Positions 11,531-22,725 of a stretch of DNA of 64,000 nucleotides are shown here, piece after piece. Position numbers and translations under genes: made by a program. Within the stretch, counting starts at the first letter, position 1, and each line of letters starts with the position of its first letter. This stretch comes from Branchinecta lynchi (lineage: Eukaryota > Arthropoda > Branchiopoda > Anostraca > Branchinectidae): contig JAKZAP010000093.1 in NCBI GenBank assembly GCA_023053575.1, forward strand, positions 124,001 to 188,000. The letters are read 5' to 3'. A model generated the notes under the pieces. That model had not been told where the DNA came from. It did not search any database and was given only the letters and a program-made list of their open reading frames with translations.

Positions 11531-12558
11531 ATTGGTAGTGTACAATAAAACCATATTTGAACACATCATGGAGAATGCATTTACGGACATGGCCACGGAG
11601 AGCGTCCTTCTCCTTATCGTGACGTTTCCAAAATAGGGATGTTTGTTTCTGGAGGCTTACACATGCAGATTCATTCAAATCTTGTACAACGCTGGCCGGA
11701 ACGTGTTGGAATTTCTTCTAGATATACGGTTGGGCTTAACTGGTTAAAAAATATTCCAGAAGACGGGTTGATTGGAGACATTTGTTCATTTTTAAAATTG
11801 TTCGGTACTCAAATAAGGACAGATGCAAAATGGAGCAAAAATCATAGCTTGGAAGCACTATACATTTGGACAATCAATTTTCAAGTATTGGTACAGTCAT
11901 ACCCTACAAGCATACTCGTTTGATTCTGTTCTGAACTAGCCTGAAGACCCCTGAGGATCCTCGGCGTCACGTAGGGGAAGTCGACAAGGGTCAAACCCGA
12001 AAGCAGGGGATGAGACTTCGATCCTAAAACGTTTGGCATGAAGCTAAGCAAGTTGTGAGTATCTGCCAAACCTCGTAAAATAGAGGTTTGGCAGACCTAG
12101 CTAGGAGATCATGTAGGCTATTGCAAAACTAAGTCAAAAATCCTGCTCAAATGGATACTACACAGCCAGATCTGCAGTAGCCTCACAGATAGTAGGTTAT
12201 CGCATATGCACAGGGGCGTCATAACAAGAGAGGGGGGATGCTCCCCAATGTTGTCAGCGAGTCGGTAAAAAATAACTGTATCGACCGGGTTAAAGCATTG
12301 CAAATTTCAGTCAAAACGGTTGATTTTTTTCATGAAAACAGACATATTTTCCTCAAAATCAGTCTATTTTTCATCAAAACAGTCAGTTTTTCTAAAAAAC
12401 TGTTAATTTTTTTAAGACTCTATTACCAAAATTACCAGCCAGTCGGAAAGTGCCTCCCCCCCCACAAGATATTTTGGCTAGTAACGCCTCTGCCTATGAA
12501 GAAATATCCAAGGCAGGGATCTATGATAGTAATATAAACTATGTCAATAAATGTAATT
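11531..12558. other. Unassigned intergenic or intronic sequence
   Basis: No recognisable gene. A 94-codon plus-strand ORF at 11639-11923 resembles nothing I know. 12300-12420 is a degenerate run of short TTTTTCAT/AAAACAGTC-like repeats. Confidence 0.45.
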
Positions 12559-12714
12559 TTACCACTTGCCTGCTTGCTGCTCAAACTCACTGACACTGTC
12601 AGCAACTTCTTCTTTTTCCAGCTTGACATATCCTGATCGACAGTAACTGATATGTTTCAACAGATCTTGCTTGGTTTGAAACTTAACCCAGCAGTCAGCA
12701 CACGTAACAACCAT
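12559..12714 (-). CDS. Short exon-like ORF with one C2HC zinc finger
   Basis: An ATG at 12714 opens 51 codons ending with TAA at 12561-12559. Residues 5-25 form one finger, C-x2-C-x12-H-x3-C (CADC...LLKHISYC), followed by an acidic tail (LEKEEVADSVSEFEQQ). A possible splice donor (TG/GTAAAA) lies at 12563/12562, just before the stop, so it may be a first exon. It is on the same strand as the C2H2 gene but downstream of that gene's end. No downstream partner exon was found. Confidence 0.45.
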   Translation of the reverse strand: MVVTCADCWVKFQTKQDLLKHISYCRSGYVKLEKEEVADSVSEFEQQAGKW

Positions 12715-14156
12715 GACTGACAAATTTTCGTAAAAACTCCAATGTGATTGGAATCGTTTGTATGTTTCAGAGCAAAACTATAGAGTACTGCAAAACTTTG
12801 GAAAAGTGACACAGAGTCAAATCACGGCGACACTCCGCTAAGCCTAGTCTAGAGACTCTGGTCTGGTCACACTGGGCTCAAAACAGCGCAGAATACTCTT
12901 GATGACTATCTCTCCTTGCCGATGCAAAATCTCCGGCTTCTCCAGGTACCTAGCGGAAGAAAGGCAGAAGTGGTGTCACAGCTGGTCCTAAGGATCGCGG
13001 TGATTGACTGACACAGAGGTTGAGTCTGAGTCGTACGGACACGTTTACTCCTTCTTCCTGAGGATCACTGGCGTGTTTTGGACTTAGTCTTATAGAGTAT
13101 TAGGCGCCGAAGTGGTCACACTAGATCCAAGAAAAGGCAGCTTTTTTAAAGTCTTTGATTCATGTGGGGCGAGAAGGTGGGAGACACCATCGTTTTTTGA
13201 TGGGTCTGATTTTACGAACATACTATTACCTTTGTTTCCCCCAGAAGCCAACGATATCCAGAAATTACTTGAACACAATTCACTCCTGAACGCCAATCCG
13301 CCATTGCTAATTAGCTATTCATTGATCTCCTGACGCTTCTCAAAAGATTACTAGACCCTTCGACAAGATCGAGTGGCATGTAAGAGGCTTAAAACAACTA
13401 AGTATATCACCATGCGGACGTTTAGATATGTCGGAAGAAGACATCATCGGTCAGATTGACATTTTTGAGTCTCGGAAGCTGAATATTATTTAGCTCAGTC
13501 TCAGAATCTTCAAGAAATCATAACGACTTTAGTATAATTTACGGCGTTTGTTTACAGTAACCTAGTTTACATCCTTAATTCTGTGGACTTACGGGAATTA
13601 ACAAGAAAAAACAAAAAAGAAAATAGTTAAAGAAATCGATCATACAAATAATTAGTCTACTTTTTCTCCACATTTTCCATATTATGCCTGCTACAATAAA
13701 AACGTTTTGTTAGATCCCAAGTCAAAGTATGATTCCATACTCCCCATGTGGGGCGCTTCCGACCAGCGCCGCTAGATGACCCAGCGGTCGGATCGAGCCG
13801 TGGCTTCATCTTGGGTCTTGGGTGTGGGGGGGGGGGGAGTCTGGACGTTGCAAGTGCTAGAATGCTTATGATATAACTCCTTTAAGTTCGATTTGAGTCC
13901 TCCTTGTCTCAGTTTTTTGGATTTTTGTTGCTCAGGATTTTTGTTTTTTTTCAACTGTCTGCTCTGGCTATGACGTTCAGAGTATCTGCGGCTGTCCCCA
14001 CAGCGTAAATTTTTTTATGATGCGGGAAATCTTAATCTCAACACAAACGGAGCTTTTCAGTGAGCAGTGGTGAGATTGGGGAAGATTGCTTAGTGCCTAA
14101 CTTTCTCGTAAGTTAAATGAAAATGAACTCAAACTGAATGGATCCAATATCCATAT
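12715..14156. other. Unassigned sequence
   Basis: No supported coding or RNA gene. It contains a G run at about 13827-13838 and AT-rich filler. It could be intron or intergenic DNA next to the zinc-finger gene. Confidence 0.45.
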
Positions 14157-14453
14157 AGAGCGTGTTCCGTCCTACTTACCGTAGTTACTACGCATGACGT
14201 CACAAATTCTGGCTTTTTGCAGTCAAGGCTGGAACGATTTTTCTATTTTCCAGCAGGATCTCACGCCAGGTGCGAATCCGACCAATCACGTTACAGAGAT
14301 GCGTAGTTACTACGCTTACTACGCTCCCGAGCATGACAAGCAAATAGTAACTATTCCGACAAGGTTGGAACGGTCAGCGTAGTAACTTTTCGTGAGGATG
14401 GAACGGAAACAGTAACTAATAGTTACTATTTGTGGAAGGGTGGAACACGCTCT
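14157..14453. mobile_element. MITE-like element with AGAGCGTGTTCC termini
   Basis: The left terminus 14157-14168 is the exact inverse of 14442-14453 (12 bp). The 297-bp interior is non-coding and holds several inverted copies of a GTAGTTACTACG / AGTAACTA motif. A clear target-site duplication was not identified, so the superfamily is open. Confidence 0.6.
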
Positions 14454-14870
14454 TAGTAAAATGTGACCTGTTAGTGACAGGCTTACAGAAACTCTGACTG
14501 AACTTGCAACTAATCGTCATGTCTATTATGATGCCATTCGGATCTAACTACCTTTAAGAAGTCTCGTTTTCGCCAATGTGTCTGGACAAAAGCAAACTCT
14601 TAGTATTGCCTTTATTGACATCGAGCCAAGATTTGACAAACTTCAGCTACAAAGCAGTCTCAAGTATCTGATTGAATTGTATATATATTTACAGATTCAT
14701 GCCATGACAATAAATGTCATCTTTTTTTTAAATATTAGGAACATGATTCTCGAAAAGGGGTCCATAAACTTTTTGAACCTTGATTAGGAATACGCGGTAA
14801 GGAAAAGGTTGGGAACAACTGATCCCTGGATCAGTGGTTTCACACCTGTTTGTACATTTGATACCTCTCG
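14454..14870. other. 3' flank of the zinc-finger gene
   Basis: AT-rich and without a recognisable gene. It probably includes 3' UTR of the minus-strand zinc-finger gene, but no clear polyadenylation signal was chosen. Confidence 0.4.
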
Positions 14871-16699
14871 TTAAATCTCTGTTTCTCCTGTGTGTACTCT
14901 CACGTGCTTTGTCTTGCCACTCTACTAGTGAACTTTTTATCACAGAGGTCACAAGAAAATAGCTTTTCTCCTCCATAACTTCTCATGTGACGATTCTTTT
15001 GACTGTTACCGATGAACTTTTTATTACACACTTGACAGCAGAAAGGCCTTTCTCCTGTGTGTGTTCGCATGTGCTTTGTCTTGTAGCTGTTTTGGGCAAA
15101 CACTTTATCACAGAGGTCACACGAAAATGTTGTTTCTCCTGTGTGAATTCTCATGTGACAGGTCATTTGGCCGCTCCCGACGAACTTTTTATTGCACACT
15201 TGACAGCTAAAAGGCTTTTCTCCTGTGTGTGTTCGCATGTGCATTGTCTTGTAGCTGTTTTGGGCAAACACTTTATCACAGAGGTCACACGAAAATGTTG
15301 TTTCTCCTGTGTGAATTCTCATGTGACAGGTCATTTGGCCGCTCCCGACGAACTTTTTATTGCACACTTGACAGCTAAAAGGCTTTTCTCCTGTGTGTGT
15401 TCGCATGTGCATTGTCTTGTCACTTCTACTAGCAAACCTTTTATCACAGAGGTCACACGGGAATGGTTTTTCTCCTGTGTGAACTCTCACGTGCCTTCTC
15501 TTGTCACTGCTAGTTGTAAATTTTTTATCACAGAGGTCACAAGAGTGTGGCTTTTCTCCTGTGTGAATTCTCATGTGACAGGTCATTTGGCCGCTCCCGA
15601 CGAACTTTTTATTACATACTTGACAGCAATAAGGTTTCTCTCCGGTGTGTACTCTCACGTGCATTGTCTTCCCACTACTAGTAGAAAACTTTTTATCACA
15701 GAGGTCACAAGAAAATGGTTTTTCTCCTGTGTGAATTCTCATGTGACAGGTCATTTGGCCGCTTTTGGCGAACTTTTTATTGCACACTTGACAGCTAAAA
15801 GGCTTTTCTCCTGTGTGTGTTCGCACGTGCATTGTCTTGTCACTACTTCTAACAAACCTTTTATCACAGAGGTTACACGGGAATAGTTTTTCTCCTGTGT
15901 GAACTCTCACGTGCCTTCTCTTGCCACTGCTCGTTGTAAACTTTTTATCACAGAGGTCACACAAGTGTGGCTTTTCTCCTGTATGACGGGTCTTTTGGCT
16001 GTTAGTGACGAACCTTTTATTACACACTTCACAGAAAAACATTTTTTCTCCTGTGTGGATCCTTAAATGTCTTTTAACTTCACTCACACGAGCAAAACTT
16101 CTATCGCAGAAGACACAAGCATGTCCCTTGGGGCTAAACGCCTTATCCACTTCCAGCATCAAACTGCTGCACCTCTCTAGATGAGCCCCGAGACGAACCG
16201 AACTTGGGAATAATATCTTACAAAACTCACAAGGAACAGGGCATAGTTCTAGGTGGGTTGCCTTCAATGGCCTTTTTGGACAGACGGTGCAATGAACGAC
16301 CTGGTTAGCAGAGACACTACATTCTAGGGCTTGGATTGAACAACAGTTGTTGCCACATTCAAAGCAATTCAAAGGTCTCTTCTCAGTGTGAGCCCAGGCT
16401 AGGTGGTAGTTCAAGCTCCAGAAGTAAGTAAACACGCCATCACATTCAGGACATTTGTAGAAATTCTCAGCACTGTGTGTCTCTAAATGAGCTATCAGAT
16501 GTGATGCCTTCAAATTATGTGCAACCACATTCATTACACTTATAGGTGGTATCTTCAACCAAGATGTCTTTGACAGGGTCGACCTCAATCTCAGGTTCCC
16601 TTTTCCAAACATCATGCTCCTGAAAATCATCACCAAACTTTACACTGCCTTTGCATTCCAAAATTAGTTCACTCAGCTCATTTTCTTTCAAAATTCTTC
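14871..16699 (-). CDS. C2H2 zinc-finger protein, long 3' exon with a frameshift near each end
   Basis: The exon begins after a strong acceptor (polypyrimidine, CTTCCAG/G, at 16700/16699). The first 59 or so codons (to about 16527) read as an acidic linker plus the Cys pair of a first finger, YKCNECG. One extra base within 16517-16526 then shifts the frame, and the rest of that finger (SHLIAHLETH) is in the main frame (14900-16636). About 13 canonical fingers joined by TGEKP-type linkers follow. They alternate between CDLCDK and CQVCNK types. One finger lacks its second His through a 12-bp deletion (about 16000), and another has Tyr in place of the last His (RSYGGEK). The final finger loses its His pair to a one-base deletion near 14926; the other frame carries the His pair and stops at 14871. 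The array would bind DNA in the nucleus; targets are unknown. The frameshifts mean pseudogene or assembly error. Upstream exons were not found. Confidence 0.82.
15132..15467 (-). repeat. 168-bp (two-finger) tandem repeat inside the zinc-finger array
   Basis: The segment beginning at 15132 recurs almost exactly at 15300. Each unit encodes one CQVCNK and one CDLCDK finger, showing recent duplication of finger pairs. Confidence 0.9.
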
Positions 16700-16749
16700 C
16701 TGGAAGAGAAAAACACGTTTTATGCCCTGAGGCAATCAGTTATAAAGTT

Positions 16750-16815
16750 GCGTTTTTATGTCACTTGCCCTTCGGCCAATTGCTATATAGCGATCGCAAT
16801 TTCTGCCCGTCCGTC
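16750..16815 (+). mobile_element. Diverged HINE-like end (CACTTG hairpin and GTCC/GTCT run)
   Basis: It has the TATGTCACTTGCCC...GGCCAA hairpin remnant, then ATATAGCGATCGCAATTTC and a short CCGT/CTGT run. It matches in order the better copies at 51678, 51908 and, inverted, 50192 and 60736. Confidence 0.55.
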
Positions 16816-16850
16816 TGTCAGGGTTGGCCCGAAGCACATGGTAAAAAATT

Positions 16851-16988
16851 TTATCCGTATAAAGATTAAAGTTAACTGCAGTATTTGCTACTCGGATTCA
16901 TCTTATCTCTATGTGGTAGTAATCTTATCTGCGTAGAGATAAGGATGATCGGAGTAGCAAGTACTGCAGTTAACTTTAATCTTTATAC
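16851..16988. repeat. Imperfect 60-bp inverted repeat (hairpin)
   Basis: 16851-16910 (TTATCCGTATAAAGATTAAA...) pairs with about 16934-16990 as its near-perfect reverse complement. The loop is about 20 nt (ATGTGGTAGTAATC...). It could be a foldback element or a MITE remnant. Confidence 0.85.
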
Positions 16989-17199
16989 GGAAAAACCTTT
17001 TACAGTGCACTCAGGCAAGGGGGGGGGGGGTGAGACCCTGCAACCCAATGACTCCTGGATCGCAATATCCGACTCGCAAGCACCGGCAAAAACGAACTGT
17101 TGCCACTTCGCGGCAATGGTGCATTCTCCGCCAACAAATAACAGAGCCAGTGTAAAACTAGCTGCAATGCATCAGCTGATATTATTCTTGTAATCAATT

Positions 17200-18540
17200 T
17201 TTTTTTTATATATACCTTTCATCAGTTTTACATTTCAGCATTCGCTAAAGAGGAACGCTTCCAACGCCTGTATCCGGGACAAAGTAAAGCAAGCGCCGCA
17301 GGGGAAATTTTTCTTAAGCTGACTTTGTCTGGCGAGATATAACAAGTTACCATACAAATTCTAGTCTTTAATGTGTTTCAAATCTCAAAAATTCTAAGCC
17401 TAATCGCAAAGTAAATGACACACCGTTCTTCTAAATAAAGAATACTGCGAAATGCTCCGAAGGCGAAATTTTGTATGACGCCAGGAGCAGAGCGTCTTTT
17501 AGCGATCCCATCGAAAAGGAAAGAATAGCTATAAAATCACAAATCTGTCCGTCGAAAAAAGGGAAAAAAAGTGACAAAACAGTGGCCAGAGTTGTTGAAC
17601 ATTCATAGCAAAAAAGGTAATTTTCATGTTAAAGACAGGTTTATTCAAAAACTAAAGGTGGAAAACAGGTTTGCCAGTTCATTAAAACAAAACAAAAATC
17701 CGGATTTACGGACGTAAATGCCGAGGAGCAGAGCGTCTTTTTTCGATCTCAAAGAATAGCTATGAAATCACAATCTGTCAGTCCAAAAAAGGAAAAAATA
17801 TCGAAAAGAAAGTAGATTTGATCCGAACTAATAGCAAAAACAAACGTTTCATGTTTAAGACACACTTACTCGAAACAAAACGAGGAAAACAGGTTTGACA
17901 GTGCATTTAGAAAATCCTGGATTTATGGACGTAACAAACTTTTAGTTTTCGCCTCGCCGACGAGACTTCACTTGCGTTTTTTTTTTTCAGGTGTAGTTTC
18001 ACTATAGTTTTGATGTACTTTTGTTTCATTATGAAAGTACCGCGTACCGTTTAGTTTGTCCATTCGACACACTGTACTTTCATGGCGAAAACAGAAGTAC
18101 GTAAAACTACAGTGTGCTACAGCCGAAAAACTACAACCTTAAACTGGTTTGCAAAATTTGATTCCTTCTGTGTAAAAACAAACCCCGATTCATTCAAAAC
18201 ATACTTTCGTTTTCGCCCGACGGCACACTATGTATTTCCCCAGTGCAGCAAATTCAAGCACATCTGAAAGGTTTCTATCTGCCTCAATCTTCATCTGTGA
18301 CCTTACCTCCAAATTAGGTCTTATGGTCTTATGATTTCACATCTTTTCAGATGTGATTTAACACTAGCATAGATGCCAACAATTTACTCCGACTAAAATG
18401 AGCTATTCCAGCGTCTGCAGAACCCCTCCTGTGCTGGGAAACGAACTTCGGGTGTTCATTAAAATCTCCCTTATCCTTTTCAAGCATTTTACCCACCTGA
18501 ACCTCGCTCTGTAATCAACATTTTTCCATCTGTTCTGAGC
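17200..18540. repeat. Non-coding region with a 241-bp tandem duplication and an inverted repeat
   Basis: AGGAGCAGAGCGTCTTTT occurs at 17483 and 17724, and about 230 bp downstream of each copy is diverged but collinear. An imperfect inverted repeat of about 38 bp (TAGTTTTGATGTACTTTTGT at about 18010, and its inverse near 18075-18110) flanks a 35-nt loop. No gene is supported. Confidence 0.6.
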
Positions 18541-18554
18541 CTCGTTTTTGTTGC

Positions 18555-18830
18555 ATGCTGCAGGTCCACTTCTCGGCCGATTCCGGACTGACTCTTTCTA
18601 CATCCGTTTTTCACTGCAGTGCTTCCGAGGAAGACGGCAGCGCTTCTCGAGAATCAAGGACTTGCTCACCGACCAAGTCCGTGCTTCCCTGCAAGGTGCT
18701 GCAGCGCTGCAGCTTCAACCAAGAACAAAGTGAATGAAAAATGCATATTGTGCAAAAGCAAAGAAGTGCTGCAGCAGCGATGCGTCAGCACTATTGCAAC
18801 AAAAACGAGGCTCAGAGGCACACTTGTTTC
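18555..18830 (+). pseudogene. Exon-like fragment with a CILC motif, frame-broken
   Basis: After an acceptor-like GCATGCTGCAG/G at about 18563, one frame reads a Ser-rich stretch ending near 18735. A neighbouring frame then reads NEKCILCKSKE...CVSTIATKTRLRG up to about 18815. The switch suggests one gene fragment split by an indel. The Cys-x2-Cys segment resembles the start of an invertebrate repeat-associated zinc-binding family, but I cannot name it. Weak evidence. Confidence 0.3.
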
Positions 18831-19536
18831 GCGGGTCTCCTGCCATTTGAATTCTTATGGCTTTCCTAAAATGTTTAAACATTCCATGTCTTTCACTTGT
18901 AGTCAAAGTCTGACCAACAATCCATGCACATAACCCTGTCTCGTCGCTTTTGGTTTATAAGGTATATTAATGTTATCCGGTCAGACTTCACTTTAACAAT
19001 TAACCTATTGTAATTTTGACAAGCAAAAATCTGAAAGACCTAAGTTAGGCAGACAAAAATCACATGGGAGTAGAACAGGTAGCCAAATAGCTGCCACCAT
19101 GAATCATGTCACCGACCTATCGGGGTTATACAACCTGGTTTAAACGACTCGGATGGTCTTTAGGGACGCGTATGTCTCAAGCTGGGCAGAGCCGAATTTA
19201 ACAATTTTCTTTTAAATGACTTGGATTGTTTTTTTTTATTAAAATGAACGCCTGGGACCTCGGCGAGGCAAAACAGATGACTGATAAGACTTAGCAAAAG
19301 GGAGGGGGAGTCACCGCCCCTCACCGCCACCCTCTTCGGGCCACCCCTGCCGTCCGTTTGTCTGTCCCTGTCCCCGAAGTCCTAGCCTATGCTTGAAAAA
19401 GTAGTTATTTTTATTGTTTAGACGCTATTTTGCTGCTAATTTCCTGCCAGAACTGAGCTACACAATCGTCAATCACATCGCCAGCTGTTTGTCCAATTAG
19501 GGTAACTATCCTAGTTCCCGAACGATTTCACATTTA
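18831..19536. other. Unassigned left flank of the pogo-type element
   Basis: No supported ORF or repeat family. It ends with the TA target dinucleotide at 19535-19536. Confidence 0.5.
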
Positions 19537-19559
19537 GGGGAGAGTGGTACATACTGGGT
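19537..19559 (+). repeat. Left terminal inverted repeat of the pogo element
   Basis: 23 bp, one mismatch against the inverse of 22726-22748; preceded by TA. Confidence 0.93.
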
Positions 19560-20281
19560 ATAGGTACATAGCAGATCAGTGAGATTATCTGCCATCTGGT
19601 GAGACAAAAAAAATCATTTCAGTAGCACATGGCAATCCTTGACATATGGCCACCAACGTCAACCACTTATAAAGGTATGTTGCAATCTTTGTTTTCGAGA
19701 TATCTGACTTTAAACTTTTTTGTATCTTACCCAAAAAATATTTTGGGATTCTGTTTTGATTCATAATTTCTTCAAGGTATGGCAGAATTAAGAGATTTTT
19801 CCACAGGTTAGTAGTACTGTGTCCTGGCTACACATTAGCGCCATCTAACATTCAAATTTTTGAAAGTTTAAGACGGTTTTTCAATTTCTGCCAATAGGGT
19901 TGGGGTGGTACATAGTGAATCACCAATGGGTGGTACATACTGGGTCATGACATATAGGAGTTAGCTTAGGATTTAACTATATTTTCGCTAAATTTCTTTG
20001 TCGAGTGGGATAGTTATCTCTCATCCGTATCTTTAAAGCTGCTATAGCATACTAAGGTCCGCTTGTTATGATAAAACCGCACAGAAAGACCCTCATAAGA
20101 CCAAAAATTGGAATATCTTGCAACATCTCAGCCAGCCTCTATCATCACTATGATGAACTCTTTGGTCTACCGAGGTATAAGTTGCCCTATTTAGTATTCT
20201 TGGTTGTCTGGCTCTGCGCCACAAAGCTAAGGTTTAGCTTCTTCAAAGATCTTTACCCTATTACATTTTCTTGCAGATACA

Positions 20282-22360
20282 ATGCCAAGGTTTTCTCGAT
20301 CTGGCGTGGAGCAGCACTACCAAGAAGTTGCTACCAGGAAGACTGAATCTGAAATTGTTCTAAAAGATGCTGTGAATGAAGTAATTAAAGGCAAGAGCAT
20401 TCGTAAGACAGCATCACGTTTCGGAATTACTTTCTCTGTTCTACAGCGAAGAGTTAAGAAGTTCAAAGAACTGAGCGATGACGAAAAATGCAGTATTACA
20501 CTTGCAAGAAAACACGGATTTACTCCAGTATTTTCATCTGAACAGGAAGGGGCCTTGAAGAAATACTTGATAGAAGCCAGTAAGATGTGCTATGGCTTGA
20601 CAGAGAGGGAGACACGAAATCTGGCTTTCCAGTATGCTTTGGCTAATGGGAACGCTGTCCCAAAATCATGGACAGACGCCAATACTGCTGGAAAAGAGTG
20701 GCTGTATGGATTTAGAAGCCGGAATACTGAGTTATCTCTGAGAAAACCCGAAGCTACGAGTCTAAGCCGTGCAACAAGTTTTAATCGTAAGAATGTTGGC
20801 CAGTTTTTTGACAATCTGAAGGGTATTCTAGAAAGGTTCAAGTTTACTGGTGGGAGCATCTACAACTGTGATGAAACAGGACTTACAACAGTTCATGTGC
20901 CACCCAAGATCTTTGCCGAAAAGGGACGAAAGCAGGTTGGAAAAGTAACCTCAGGCGAAAGAGGTCAGTTAGTGACATTTCTGGGAACGATCTGTGCCAA
21001 TGGCACGTTCTTGCCACCTTTCATGATATTTCCAAGAAAAAAAATGCAAACCCGTATGCTTGCTGGAGCTCCTGAGGACTCTTCTGGTGGTGCAAACGTG
21101 TCTGGATGGATTAACCAGGAGCTGTTTTGTGATTACATGACGCACTTTATCAAGTTTTCCCATGCAAGCCTCACTCAGATGAAGCTTCTCATCATGGACA
21201 ACCACGAAACTCATATTAGCTCAAAAGTTATTCAGCTGGCTAAAGACAATGGTGTTGTTCTCTTGACGATGCCTCCCCACTGCAGCCACAAGATTCAACC
21301 GCTGGATGTGAGTGTGTATGGACCATTCAAGGGTCATTACAATCGTGTGATGGATACCTGGCTGCTCAATAACCCAGCAAAAACTGTCACCATATACGAT
21401 ATTTCCGAGCTAGCAGGAAAGGCTTTTCCTCTTGCCTTTACACCCAGCAACATTAGCAGTGGCTTTAGGGCAACTGGCATTTGGCCATGCAACCCCGACA
21501 TCTTCACTGATGATGACTTCCTCTGTTCGTACGTAACGGACAGACCCGAGATGTTAACGGAAGCTGGAGTGTTGGATGCTGAATCGGCGAGGACGTCTAG
21601 CAATTTTTCAGCTCCGGATGGTTGTAGCAGCTCCACCCCTGCAGTCGTTGGCAATTCAGATGACCTTCCTGGTTGCAGCTCTACACCTGCAGTCATTGAC
21701 AGTTCAGATTACCTTCCTGGTTGTTCTGTCACACCAGCAGTTACTCCGGAACAGTTACGCCCTCATGCCAAGGCTGGTCCTCGCAAGACAGAAAACAGAG
21801 GCAGAAAAAAAGGATCTACCAAAGTTTTAACTGACACACCGGTGAAAAGCCAAATTGAAGAAGACGAGCGAGCAAGATTGATGAAAAATGTGAAAAAGAG
21901 TGGAAAGGTCGTTCAGAAGAACAAGAAAGTAGGTGGCAAAGGGACAAGCAAAAAGCAGGTGGTCCAACACATAAGGTTTGATGAATCTGATGAAAGTGGT
22001 TCAGATGTTGATTTGACTTCTGGCACGAGTGACTCTGATGAATCCCTTCATCTTGGACTTTACGAAGATGAAAACTTTGATGAAATGCCATACGCAGACT
22101 TCGACTCTGTCACAGTTGGAAACTTTGTGAAGGTAATTTACGAAGGCGAATTCTTTCCAGGAACTGTTGTAGCCAAGACAAAAGACAGTGCCCAAGTTAA
22201 AGTGATGGCGATGGCAGGCATCTCGCGGTGGAAGTGGCCTGATAGAGAGGACTTGCTATTTTATCCGAAAGAAGATATCAGGAAAAAGCTGGCTAACCCT
22301 GAGCCTGCCCCCGGTACGGCTTCTAGAGCCTCAGCGTTCTTCATTTTTCGTGACTGGTAG
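20282..22360 (+). CDS. Pogo/Tigger-family transposase (DD35D)
   Basis: 692 codons from a true ATG. Residues about 20-65 are a psq-type helix-turn-helix (VIKGKSIRKTASRFGIT), and a second CENP-B-like DNA-binding segment follows to about 165. The DDE domain has Asp197 (NCDETG), Asp306 (LLIMDNHETH) and Asp342 (HKIQPLDVSVYGPFK), giving 35 residues between the last two. The C-terminal third has three imperfect repeats around PGCSSTPAV (about 450-490), a basic patch and an acidic Ser-Asp stretch. The enzyme would bind the GTGGTACATACTGGG end motifs and move the element by cut and paste at TA. A TTTTCTTGCAG acceptor ends five bases before the ATG, and a possible donor (AAAG/GTATGT) is at 19674, so a 5' UTR intron is likely. 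No lesion is seen. Confidence 0.94.
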   Translation: MPRFSRSGVEQHYQEVATRKTESEIVLKDAVNEVIKGKSIRKTASRFGITFSVLQRRVKKFKELSDDEKCSITLARKHGFTPVFSSEQEGALKKYLIEASKMCYGLTERETRNLAFQYALANGNAVPKSWTDANTAGKEWLYGFRSRNTELSLRKPEATSLSRATSFNRKNVGQFFDNLKGILERFKFTGGSIYNCDETGLTTVHVPPKIFAEKGRKQVGKVTSGERGQLVTFLGTICANGTFLPPFMIFPRKKMQTRMLAGAPEDSSGGANVSGWINQELFCDYMTHFIKFSHASLTQMKLLIMDNHETHISSKVIQLAKDNGVVLLTMPPHCSHKIQPLDVSVYGPFKGHYNRVMDTWLLNNPAKTVTIYDISELAGKAFPLAFTPSNISSGFRATGIWPCNPDIFTDDDFLCSYVTDRPEMLTEAGVLDAESARTSSNFSAPDGCSSSTPAVVGNSDDLPGCSSTPAVIDSSDYLPGCSVTPAVTPEQLRPHAKAGPRKTENRGRKKGSTKVLTDTPVKSQIEEDERARLMKNVKKSGKVVQKNKKVGGKGTSKKQVVQHIRFDESDESGSDVDLTSGTSDSDESLHLGLYEDENFDEMPYADFDSVTVGNFVKVIYEGEFFPGTVVAKTKDSAQVKVMAMAGISRWKWPDREDLLFYPKEDIRKKLANPEPAPGTASRASAFFIFRDW

Positions 22361-22725
22361 AGTGACTAGAGTGGGCTGATTTGATACAGTGAATTTGAGT
22401 TTAGTTCAACTTATATCTGAACCTGAAGTTAAATAAAAATCCAGTGAGAGTTTATCCCGTCCTATTGGAGAATATATTTGACAGAATCTAAGGAATTTGT
22501 AAGTGACCCACTATGTACCGTACCCCCTACCTAGTATGTACCACCCCCCGGTACATAGAAGGTCAAGTGGTACATACAAGATATAGGGGGGTAAATGGGG
22601 GGTTTCTGGTATGAAAATTCCCAAAAAATCGGTTTTGATAGAGTTTTGGAGGGTCTTTCAAACTGTGTAAGATTCATCCATATTGCCCATTGTCCTAAGA
22701 AGTTATTTAACTTTTCCAAATATTG

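Noticed and set aside
11639..11923. 94-codon ORF as a gene
   Set aside because: No known domain and no splice or promoter support; left unassigned.
14987..15886. 299-codon plus-strand ORF opposite the zinc-finger array
   Set aside because: It is the antisense shadow of the finger repeats; its repeats are the reverse of TGEKP linkers and finger motifs.
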